DNA of 64,000 bases, taken from positions 3,968,001 to 4,032,000 of the forward strand of contig NZ_CP108054.1 in assembly GCF_036173125.1 (NCBI RefSeq), in the 5' to 3' direction. Shown in pieces: positions 52,382 through 59,323 of this stretch (within the stretch, counting starts at the first letter, position 1; every line of letters starts with the position of its first letter). The translations under genes were made by a program, and so were the position numbers. The notes beneath the pieces were generated by a model. It made no database searches. It worked only from the letters and a program-made list of their open reading frames with translations, and had not been told where the DNA came from. Source of the DNA: Streptomyces sp. NBC_00286. Its GTDB lineage: Bacteria; Actinomycetota; Actinomycetes; Streptomycetales; Streptomycetaceae.

Positions 52382-53671
52382 GTGGCATCCACGGTCACCT
52401 CCGAGTCCGCCAGGACATCGGTCACTTCCCGCCCCGGATACGGGCAACTGCTGCGCACCCGCGGCGCCTGGACGTTCCTGCTCCCCGGCTTCGCCGCACG
52501 GCAGCCGTTCGCGATGCTGACCCTCTCCATCGTGCTGCTCGTGCAGCACACCACCGGCTCGTACGGGGCTGCCGGCGCCGTCGCCGCCGCAACCGGTGTC
52601 TCCATGGCGCTGTTCGCACCCCTCACCGGTCGCCTCGCCGACCGCCACGGGCAGCGCACTGTCCTGGTGCCTGGCATCCTCGTCCACACCGTGGCGGGTC
52701 TCTCCCTGACGGCGCTCGCGCTCGCGGACGCTCCCCTGTGGACGCTGTTCGCGGCGGCCGTCCCCACCGGCGGCTCCGTGCCGCAGATCGGCCCCATGGT
52801 GCGGGCCCGCTGGGGCGTCAGGCTCCAGGGCTCGCCCCTGATGACAACTGCGGCGGCCTTCGAGTCCGTCACCGACGAGCTGACCTTCGTACTCGGCCCG
52901 CTGCTGGCGACCGCGCTGTGCACCACCGTGGACCCGGCGGCGGGTCTGCTCACGGAGGCCGCGCTGACCCTGGTCGGCGGTCTGCTGTTCGCGGCCCAGA
53001 AGAGCACTCAGCCCGCTGTACGTCTCGACGGGCACGCGCGCGTGGAGCACGTTTCCGCTGTTTCGGCCCCTGGAGTACGCGTCTTGATCGTGGCCTTCCT
53101 GGGCATCGGTTCCGTCTTCGGCGGTCTACAGGTCTCGCTCGCCGCGTTCACCGAGTCGATCGGCGAGCCCGGCCTGAACGGCGTCCTGTACGGCACCTTC
53201 GCCGCGGGCAACATGCTCTCCGGGATCGTCTGCGGCGCCATCGCCTGGAAGAGGGCTCCGCGCCGCCGTCTGGTCATCGGGTACGCGGCGCTGGCCCTCA
53301 CCGCCACCGGTCTGTTGACCGCGCACTCCGTGCTCGCCCTCGCCGGCGTCGGCTTCCTGGTCGGCATGTGCGTGGCGCCCGCCCTGATCACCGGCTACAC
53401 GATGGTCGACGGCCTGGTGCCGGCAGGCGCCCGCACGGAGGCGTTGTCCTGGCTCACCGGCGCGGTGGCGCTCGGGCAGGCGGCGGCCGTCACCGTCGCC
53501 GGGCAGCTGGAGGACCGTCTCTGGGACGGCGCCGGTTTCCTCGTCCCGATGGGCGGAACGCTGCTGGCTCTGGCGACGCTCGTGGCCCAGCGCTCGCGGC
53601 TCGCGCCCAGGCCGGTCGGCCGGACCGTCGCACGTGGCGTCGGTCACCGCGTACCGCTGGCAGTGGACTGA
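52382..53671 (+). CDS. Major facilitator superfamily transporter
   Basis: 429 residues, 12 predicted helices. The first-loop motif is LFAPLTGRLADRHGQRTVLV, a variant of the MFS GRLADRxGRR signature, and the C-half has GTFAAGNMLSGIVCGAIAWK. GTG at 52382 with AAGG-like bases upstream. The N-terminus starts with 20 polar residues before helix 1. It resembles the sugar-efflux-like or DHA-type MFS subset of Streptomyces; substrate unknown. No regulator adjoins it. Confidence 0.88.
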   Translation: MASTVTSESARTSVTSRPGYGQLLRTRGAWTFLLPGFAARQPFAMLTLSIVLLVQHTTGSYGAAGAVAAATGVSMALFAPLTGRLADRHGQRTVLVPGILVHTVAGLSLTALALADAPLWTLFAAAVPTGGSVPQIGPMVRARWGVRLQGSPLMTTAAAFESVTDELTFVLGPLLATALCTTVDPAAGLLTEAALTLVGGLLFAAQKSTQPAVRLDGHARVEHVSAVSAPGVRVLIVAFLGIGSVFGGLQVSLAAFTESIGEPGLNGVLYGTFAAGNMLSGIVCGAIAWKRAPRRRLVIGYAALALTATGLLTAHSVLALAGVGFLVGMCVAPALITGYTMVDGLVPAGARTEALSWLTGAVALGQAAAVTVAGQLEDRLWDGAGFLVPMGGTLLALATLVAQRSRLAPRPVGRTVARGVGHRVPLAVD

Positions 53672-53701
53672 ACGCGAGGAATAGGTCACTATTGATGGTC
53701 G

Positions 53702-53728
53702 TTAGCACTCATCGAGTGAGAGTGCCAG
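53702..53728. promoter_or_regulatory. CIRCE element (HrcA operator) before the fmdB/ruc gene
   Basis: TTAGCACTC-N9-GAGTGCCAG. The consensus is TTAGCACTC-N9-GAGTGCTAA; the left arm matches 9/9, the right arm 7/9 and the spacing is exact. It ends 12 bp before the GTG at 53741 and abuts the Shine-Dalgarno. It implies heat-shock control by HrcA. Confidence 0.82.
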
Positions 53729-53740
53729 GAGGAAGACAAA

Positions 53741-54055
53741 GTGCCGACCTACCAGTACCAGTGCACCGCGTGCGGCGAGGGCCTCGAGGTGGTGCAGAAG
53801 TTCACCGAGGACGCCCTGACCGAATGCCCCAACTGTGATGGCCGCCTGAAGAAGGTGTTCTCCGCGGTCGGCATCGTCTTCAAGGGCTCCGGCTTCTACC
53901 GCAACGACAGCCGTGGCTCCTCTTCGAGCAGCTCGACTGCCAAGTCGTCCTCCTCGTCGACTGCCGCCGCCTCGACCTCGTCGTCCTCCACGACCTCGTC
54001 CTCCTCGGACTCGTCGTCGTCCGGCACCTCCTCGAGCAGCAGCTCGGCCGCGTAA
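53741..54055 (+). CDS. FmdB-family zinc-ribbon protein with Ser-rich tail (Ruc-like redox chaperone)
   Basis: 104 residues. Zinc ribbon with C8-x2-C11 and C29-x2-C32 (YQCTACG, ECPNCDG), then the FSAVGIVFKGSGFYRND block of the FmdB/CxxC-regulatory family. Residues 61-104 are almost all Ser with Thr/Ala/Asp, certainly disordered. Mycobacterial Rv0991c (Ruc), a redox-regulated chaperone with a zinc ribbon and a disordered tail, is in the HrcA regulon next to the folate cyclo-ligase gene; here too a CIRCE element lies upstream and the same neighbours occur within 7 kb. GTG at 53741 follows AGGAGGAAG. The chaperone role is inferred. Confidence 0.9.
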   Translation: MPTYQYQCTACGEGLEVVQKFTEDALTECPNCDGRLKKVFSAVGIVFKGSGFYRNDSRGSSSSSSTAKSSSSSTAAASTSSSSTTSSSSDSSSSGTSSSSSSAA

Positions 54056-54117
54056 GGCTTCCTTACGAGACTCTGTCGTCGTACGACGGCGGGGTCCGCG
54101 GCGTTTCCGGGCCCGGT

Positions 54118-54123
54118 TAGGGT
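54118..54123 (+). promoter_or_regulatory. Leaderless -10 hexamer of mtnP
   Basis: TAGGGT, 6 bases before the ATG at 54130. Confidence 0.5.
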
Positions 54124-54129
54124 GCGGTC

Positions 54130-54972
54130 ATGGCGAACACGGAGAACGCCGAGATCGGCGTCATTGGCGGCTCGGGCTTCTACTCCTTCCTCGACGACGT
54201 GACCGAGATACAGGTGGCCACGCCCTACGGGGCGCCCAGCGACTCCCTTTTCCTGGGCGAGATCGCCGGGCGGCGGGTCGCCTTCCTTCCCCGCCACGGC
54301 CGCGCCCACCATCTGCCGCCGCACCGCATCAACTACCGCGCGAACCTGTGGGCGCTGCGCTCCGTCGGGGCGCGTCAGGTGCTCGGGCCCTGCGCGGTCG
54401 GCGGGCTGCGTCCGGAGTACGGCCCGGGCACGCTGCTCGTACCGGACCAGCTCGTGGACCGTACGAAGTCCCGGCAGCAGACATACTTCGACGGGATGCC
54501 GCTGCCCGGTGGCCAGGTGCCGAACGTGGTGCATGTGTCCTTGGCCGACCCGTACTGCCCCGTCGGGCGCGAGGCCGCGCTGGAGGCGGCCCGCGGCCAG
54601 GACTGGGAGCCGGTGGACGGCGGGACGCTCGTGGTGGTCGAGGGGCCGCGGTTCTCGACCCGTGCCGAATCGTTGTGGCACCAGGCGCAGGGCTGGTCGG
54701 TGGTCGGCATGACCGGGCACCCCGAGGCGGCGCTCGCCCGTGAACTCGAGCTCTGCTACACGTCGTTGACCCTGGTCACCGACCTCGACGCGGGGGCCGA
54801 GACCGGCGAGGGCGTCTCGCACGAGGAAGTGCTGCAGGTGTTCGCGGCGAATGTGGAACGGCTGCGGGGTGTGCTGTTCGACGCGGTGGCGGGGCTGCCC
54901 GAGAACGGGGCGCGGGACTGCCTGTGCGCGAAGGCGCTGGGCGGGATGGATCCGGGCTTCGAGCTGCCGTAA
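54130..54972 (+). CDS. mtnP: S-methyl-5'-thioadenosine phosphorylase
   Basis: 280 residues. Family motifs: IGVIGGSGFYSFLDD (phosphate loop, about 9-23), FLPRHGRAHHLPPHRINYRANLWALRSVGA in blocks (about 57-86), EGPRFSTRAES and the substrate-pocket VVGMTGHPEAALARELELCY. It cleaves methylthioadenosine from polyamine and SAM use to adenine and methylthioribose-1-phosphate. Leaderless start at 54130. Confidence 0.93.
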   Translation: MANTENAEIGVIGGSGFYSFLDDVTEIQVATPYGAPSDSLFLGEIAGRRVAFLPRHGRAHHLPPHRINYRANLWALRSVGARQVLGPCAVGGLRPEYGPGTLLVPDQLVDRTKSRQQTYFDGMPLPGGQVPNVVHVSLADPYCPVGREAALEAARGQDWEPVDGGTLVVVEGPRFSTRAESLWHQAQGWSVVGMTGHPEAALARELELCYTSLTLVTDLDAGAETGEGVSHEEVLQVFAANVERLRGVLFDAVAGLPENGARDCLCAKALGGMDPGFELP

Positions 54973-55231
54973 GGCGGGGATGGGGGCTTGGCCGGGCGGC
55001 TGGCTGCGCCCGGGTCGGCTCTGTGGACGGCTCGGTGGCTCCGCCGTCGGCCCGATGGCGGCGTGGCCGACTCGGTGGCTTCGTAGGCTCGCTCGGGTGG
55101 GGGCGGAACTCCCCCTTCGGGTGAGCGAGTTGTCCACAACCGGCCGGTTGTCCACGGGCCCGAGCGGGATTCGGCGCGAGGCCGCAGTCTGGCATCGCAA
55201 GCCGAAATCCCGACCGCTGGTGGTGGTTCTT

Positions 55232-55795
55232 GTGTCGCTACTCCCTTCCTTTCCGCGCCCGTTGGGCACGGACGCGCCCGGTACCTGCGAGGTGCCGCAC
55301 TTCACCCCCGTGCGGGTGCGTGGCGGGCGGTATCAACTGCGACGGCTCGTACGGCACAAAAGGCGGGCCGTGGCCGCGGGGCTCGCCGTGACCGCTGCCG
55401 CACTGGTCGCCGCGGGGCCACGGGACGCCGGCCGGGCGCGGGCCCCCTCCGCCGGTACACCGCCTGTCGCGGCGGAGTCGAGAGTGGCGGACGATCCCGT
55501 ACGGAAGCGGCGGGCCGCCGAGATGGTGACGGCGCCGGTGCGGATCGCCGACGGAGCGACGGTACGGCTGCTGCGGCCGGGCGATCGTGTCGATGTCGTC
55601 GCGGCTGACGAGTCGCCGGGGGGCGGCGGCGATGCCCGGGTGGTCGCGCGCGGGGTGCGGGTGACGAAGGTGCCCGAGGCCCTGGACGGCGTGGCCGAGG
55701 GCGGTGCGCTGGTCGTGCTGTCCGTGCCACGGCAGACGGCGGTGCGCCTGGCCGGAGCCGGGGCGACCTCGCGATTGGCGGTGACCCTGTGCTGA
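55232..55795 (+). CDS. SAF-domain secreted or membrane-anchored protein (CpaB/RcpC-like)
   Basis: About 187 residues, start uncertain. One membrane helix (RRAVAAGLAVTAAALVAAG) follows a basic segment (YQLRRLVRHKRR). The exported part has PVRIADGATVRLLRPGDRVD, VVAADES and ARVVARGVRVTKVPEA, like the SAF/beta-clip region of Flp-pilus CpaB/RcpC proteins. It ends ALVVLSVPRQTAVRLAGAGA and SRLAVTLC. GTG at 55232 is a guess among several GTGs (55220, 55223, 55311); none has a clear Shine-Dalgarno. The region 54973-55231 before it holds nothing else I recognise. It lies directly before mscL. Confidence 0.7.
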   Translation: MSLLPSFPRPLGTDAPGTCEVPHFTPVRVRGGRYQLRRLVRHKRRAVAAGLAVTAAALVAAGPRDAGRARAPSAGTPPVAAESRVADDPVRKRRAAEMVTAPVRIADGATVRLLRPGDRVDVVAADESPGGGGDARVVARGVRVTKVPEALDGVAEGGALVVLSVPRQTAVRLAGAGATSRLAVTLC

Positions 55796-55930
55796 GGGTG
55801 CTCAAGAGGATCACCGGCTGGCTGTCAAGTCCCTCGTTGGAGCTGGGGCGTTGGGCGGGCGCGCCACGCCCTGCCGTAGGTTGCGGAGCTGTTCGTTCCA
55901 CAACTCGTACGGCTGAAGAGGGGCTCCCTG

Positions 55931-56404
55931 GTGAGCGAGAACAAGAAGGATCCGAGCCTCTGGGAGGGCTTCAAGACCTTCCTGATGCGCGGGAACGTCG
56001 TCGATCTGGCAGTAGCGGTGGTCATCGGCGCGGCCTTCACCAACATCGTCAACTCCGTGGTGCAGGGGATCATCAACCCCCTGGTGGGCGCGATCGGCAC
56101 AAAGAACCTGGACAACTACAGCTCCTGCATCAAGGCGCCCTGCACCGGCTCCGGCGCCACCGCAGAAGGCGTCCGGATCATGTGGGGCTCGGTGCTCGGC
56201 GCGACGCTCTCGTTCGTGATCACCGCCGCCGTCGTCTACTTCCTGATGGTGCTGCCGATGGCCAAGTACCTGGCCCGGCAGGCGGCCCGCCAGAAGGAGA
56301 AGGAGAGCACTCACGAGGTCATCGAGGTGACCGAGCTGGAGGTCCTGAAAGAGATCCGCGACGCCCTAGTGGCACAGCGCGGCTCCGGGCACACCGAGCG
56401 ATAG
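55931..56404 (+). CDS. mscL: Large-conductance mechanosensitive channel MscL
   Basis: 157 residues. Two helices: [20 protein letters not shown] with the TM1 pore motif, then [20 protein letters not shown], and [20 protein letters not shown] (TM2). The C-terminal helix is charged ([25 protein letters not shown]). It opens under membrane tension at hypo-osmotic shock. The loop between the helices is long and has two cysteines ([10 protein letters not shown]), an unusual feature for MscL. GTG at 55931. Confidence 0.94.
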   Translation: MSENKKDPSLWEGFKTFLMRGNVVDLAVAVVIGAAFTNIVNSVVQGIINPLVGAIGTKNLDNYSSCIKAPCTGSGATAEGVRIMWGSVLGATLSFVITAAVVYFLMVLPMAKYLARQAARQKEKESTHEVIEVTELEVLKEIRDALVAQRGSGHTER

Positions 56405-56431
56405 CGACTGCTGCTCACCGGGCCGGCCAGG

Positions 56432-56462
56432 CTCAGAGGTGGTGGGCTCAGAGGTGGTGGGG
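56432..56462. repeat. 15-bp tandem duplication at a stop codon
   Basis: CTCAGAGGTGGTGGG occurs twice in a row, with the copies starting near 56432 and 56447. The duplication repeats the last codons and stop (HHL-stop) of the small protein that follows. Recent slippage is likely. Confidence 0.6.
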
Positions 56463-56663
56463 CGGCTTCTCGTCCAGGAAGCGGGCGAGATCTCCGGCAC
56501 CGTCACCACTGGGCCGCTCGCCCCACCCGCCGTCCGTGTCGTCCGCTGACTGCCGGCTCAACGGGTCGTCGAAGACCAGCTCGGGCTTGCGGGAGTCCCG
56601 GGGAGCCGGGGCCACGCCCTCGGAAGGCGCAGGCTGGGGTTCGGGGACTGGGGTGCTGCTCAT
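56448..56663 (-). CDS. Small acidic Streptomyces-conserved protein
   Basis: 71 residues, Pro/Asp/Glu-rich: SSTPVPEPQPAPSEG, KPELVFDDPLSRQSADD and a more ordered end DLARFLDEKPPHHL. Soluble and probably disordered. ATG at 56663 has TACCCT 6 bases upstream (leaderless). I recall similar proteins beside mscL in Streptomyces but know no function. Confidence 0.72.
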   Translation of the reverse strand: MSSTPVPEPQPAPSEGVAPAPRDSRKPELVFDDPLSRQSADDTDGGWGERPSGDGAGDLARFLDEKPPHHL

Positions 56664-56669
56664 TCGTTC

Positions 56670-56675
56670 AGGGTA
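56670..56675 (-). promoter_or_regulatory. Leaderless -10 hexamer of the small acidic gene
   Basis: TACCCT on the minus strand, 6 bases before the ATG at 56663. Confidence 0.45.
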
Positions 56676-56701
56676 CGGCCCTGGGGGTGAGACTGGGTGG
56701 C

Positions 56702-57733
56702 ATGACAGTTGGCGCTCTGACAGATGTGGCCGGGCTGCGCGTGGGGCATGCCACGCGGACCGGCGGCGGTTGGCTCACCGGGACGACGGTGGTCCTGGCT
56801 CCGGAAGGCGGGGCCGTCGCTGCCGTGGACGTCCGCGGCGGCGGCCCCGGCACCAAGGAGACCGATGCCCTCGATCCACGCAACGTGGTGCGGAAGGTCG
56901 AGGCACTGGTCCTGACCGGCGGCAGTGCATACGGACTGGACTCGGCGGCGGGCGTGATGGCCTGGCTGGAGGAGAGGGGGCGCGGGGTGCGCGTCGGGCC
57001 CGACCCGGCGCATGTGGTGCCGGTCGTCCCGGCGGCCTGTGTCTTCGACCTGGGGCGCGGCGGCGACTTCCGGGCCAGGCCAGACGCCGAGACCGGACGC
57101 GATGCTGTGATGGCGGCAGCGGCGAGCGAGTTCGGTGCGCCGGTCCAGGAGGGATGTGTGGGCGCCGGCACGGGAGCGGCGGTCGGGAGCATGAAGGGAG
57201 GGATCGGCAGCGCAAGTGCCGTGCTCGACTCGGGTGTCACTGTGGCGGCGCTGGTGGTGGCCAACGCGGCGGGGTCGGCGGTGGATCCGCTGACGGGGGC
57301 CTTGTACGGGGAGCTGCTTCAGGGACGTATGACATACCCGGCAGAGGAGGTGCATGAGGCGGCGCGGGTGCGGCTGGCCGAGGCCGCTGCGAAGAGCGGC
57401 GCTCCCCCGCTGAACACCACGCTCGCGGTGGTCGGCACCGACGCGGAGTTGTCGAAGGCGCAGGCGCAGAAGCTCGCGGGGACGGCACACGACGGCATCG
57501 CACGCGCTGTACGGCCGGTGCATCTGCTCAACGACGGGGACACGGTGTTCGCGCTCGCCACAGGTGCCCGTCCGCTGGCGGAGGAGAACCCCCTCGCGCT
57601 GAACGAGATCCTCGCGGCCGGGGCGGACCTGGTGACGCGAGCGATAGTACGGGCGGTACGGGCCGCCGAGTCGGTGGAGGGGCCAGGTGGAGTGTGGCCG
57701 GCGTACGGGGAGCTGTATGGCGGGTTGCGGTGA
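56702..57733 (+). CDS. P1-family (DmpA/OAT-like) peptidase
   Basis: 343 residues. The DmpA fold begins GALTDVAGLRVGHATRTGGG, has ALVLTGGSAYGLDSAAGVMA and VGAGTGAAVGSMKGGIGSAS, and the autoproteolysis site PPLNTTLAVVGTDAEL, in which the first Thr after Asn would become the N-terminal nucleophile. Family members are D-amino-acid-specific aminopeptidases or amidases. ATG at 56702 with GGGTGG upstream; GTG at 56687 would add five residues. Cytoplasmic. Confidence 0.9.
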   Translation: MTVGALTDVAGLRVGHATRTGGGWLTGTTVVLAPEGGAVAAVDVRGGGPGTKETDALDPRNVVRKVEALVLTGGSAYGLDSAAGVMAWLEERGRGVRVGPDPAHVVPVVPAACVFDLGRGGDFRARPDAETGRDAVMAAAASEFGAPVQEGCVGAGTGAAVGSMKGGIGSASAVLDSGVTVAALVVANAAGSAVDPLTGALYGELLQGRMTYPAEEVHEAARVRLAEAAAKSGAPPLNTTLAVVGTDAELSKAQAQKLAGTAHDGIARAVRPVHLLNDGDTVFALATGARPLAEENPLALNEILAAGADLVTRAIVRAVRAAESVEGPGGVWPAYGELYGGLR

Positions 57734-57952
57734 CGGCCGTGAGCGAGGGGTGCGCGTCCGGGGGCGCGCGGCAAAGGGCGTCTGCCCCCTTCTGACCAGG
57801 GAGCTTTGAGACTTCGTCAGGGCGTGCGGGAACTCCTCACGCGGGCTCCACGTTTTCTGTGCGTACGTTTTCTCGGTTCCCGGACATGATGTCCGGCTGA
57901 GGGGCTACGGTATGCACCCACAAGGTGACATGCAGCAACGCCGGGAGAAACC

Positions 57953-58696
57953 TTGAGCGTTCCGTACGAGACGGCAGCGTACGAGCCACCCGAGTCGCCC
58001 GAGTCTCCTGAGGAGCATCTCGCGCGACTCCTCGGCCGCGCCCTGAACTCCTTCGAGCTCTCCGACGAGACGATAGGGCTGCTCGACTGCGCGCTGGCGC
58101 ACGACAGTTCGCTGCACTCCGCGCACCACAGTGCCGGGCTGCACCGCGAGACGTACCGGCACACGTGGCTGCTCGCCGACGGTTCGGCGCTCACGCTGTG
58201 GGAGCTGGTCCACAACACCGGGCCCGGCAGCCATGTCGAGCACGAGGTGTACGAGGACCGGGAGGAGCTGCGGACGGCGACCGCACGCTTGCCGCTGCCA
58301 CCGGACGAGCCGGAGTTCGAGATGCCGGCTCTGTCCCTGCTGGCGCCCGTTCCCGAGCCTCGGCATGTGTACGTGCTCGACGACTCGGCGGACCACGGGC
58401 GCCGGCTGCTGCGCCGCGCCGAGAACGCGGATCGGCCCGGCGAGGAGATGGCCGAGCTGCTGCGGATGGCGTTCGCGCACGAGATCACGCAGGCGTTTGG
58501 CCGCCCGTACGGTGGGCGGGGCGTGGGCTTCTCGCTCTACGAGCATGCGTTTCTGCTGCTGGACGGCCGTGAGCTGTCACTCTGGGAGGTCGAGCACACG
58601 GCGACACCGGATGGGCGGCACATGTGCGAGGTGTATTTGACCGAGGACGCGGCCCGGGACGCCATGGAGAGGCGTGCCTCTGCCTCCGGCGGTTGA
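57953..58696 (+). CDS. Streptomyces-specific protein (DUF6227-like)
   Basis: 247 residues, acidic and without membrane segments. Two similar halves: SAGLHRETYRHTWLLADGSALTLWELVHNTG (about 61-91) and GVGFSLYEHAFLLLDGRELSLWEVEHTA (about 190-217) share the (L)LxDGxxLxLWE(L/V)xH pattern, an internal duplication. A linker with PPDEPEFEMPAL separates them. TTG at 57953 is preceded by GGGAGA. I associate the family with DUF6227 from memory; function unknown. The end of the gene (CCTCCGGCGGTTG) matches the repeats that start 80 bp downstream. Confidence 0.8.
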   Translation: MSVPYETAAYEPPESPESPEEHLARLLGRALNSFELSDETIGLLDCALAHDSSLHSAHHSAGLHRETYRHTWLLADGSALTLWELVHNTGPGSHVEHEVYEDREELRTATARLPLPPDEPEFEMPALSLLAPVPEPRHVYVLDDSADHGRRLLRRAENADRPGEEMAELLRMAFAHEITQAFGRPYGGRGVGFSLYEHAFLLLDGRELSLWEVEHTATPDGRHMCEVYLTEDAARDAMERRASASGG

Positions 58697-59270
58697 GGGG
58701 GGCGCCTACCGGGCTGGGGCGCTGGGTTCGTGGACGACTGCGGGCCCGCCGTGGCTGGTCGCGCAGTTCCCCGCGGGGTGCCTCCGGCGGTTGGGCGGCT
58801 GCGGGTTGAGTGTGGCTGGTCGCGCCCACGCGGCGGAGCCGCAAATGACACCGCCCCGCGGGGTGCCTCCGGCGGTTGGGCGGGTGCGGGTTGAGTGTGG
58901 CTGGTCGCGCAGCCGTGCGGGGTGCCTCCGGCGGTTGGGCGGCTGCGGGTTGAGTGTGGCTGGTCGCGCAGTTCCCCGCGCCCCTTGGGTGCGTGGTGGG
59001 TGCGGGGCCGCGGGCCGGTGCGTCAGCCCGTCGCCAACAGGGCATACGACCCGGTGCTGACACAGGGTTCTGGTGTGCCCAGACCGAAGCTAAGCGACGG
59101 GCATAGGACGCACCGGCCCACGTCCCCTCCCGCCGGAGGGAAGCTGCGGGTAGTAGGGGGTCCGGGCTTTTACGGGGCCCTTGCTCGTCGGGGTGCGGGC
59201 AGTCGCAGGTTTTTAGGGGCGCGGGGAACTGCGCGACCAGCCACGACGGCACCGCAGCCGACATACGTCA
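58697..59270. repeat. Cluster of dispersed GC-rich repeats, intergenic
   Basis: No gene is supported here. It holds at least five copies of the dispersed repeat or its half: GTGGCTGGTCGCGC at 58751, 58812, 58897, 58956 and the reverse form GCGCGACCAGCCAC near 59231. Some copies end in module one (AGTTCCCCGCGCCCCT), one in module two (CCACGCGGCGGAGCCGC, 58826 on). Three 50-bp direct repeats are embedded. Confidence 0.8.
58776..58969 (+). repeat. Three 50-bp direct repeats
   Basis: Units at 58776-58825, 58861-58910 and 58920-58969, each beginning GGGTGCCTCCGGCGGTTGGG and ending GTGGCTGGTCGCGC. Only one position differs (GGC/GGG). Spacers of 35 and 9 bp. Confidence 0.85.
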
Positions 59271-59314
59271 GACGGGGTGTGGCCCAGGATCTGCGTCCTG
59301 GGCCACACCCCGTC
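59271..59314. terminator. Perfect 19-bp terminator hairpin after fruA
   Basis: GACGGGGTGTGGCCCAGGA pairs exactly with 59296-59314 around a 6-base loop; 10 bp beyond the fruA stop. Confidence 0.88.
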
Positions 59315-59323
59315 GCGTAGAGC

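Noticed and set aside
58697..59270. CRISPR array made by the 50-bp repeats
   Set aside because: Only three units, spacers of 35 and 9 bp, no cas genes, and units contain the dispersed repeat.
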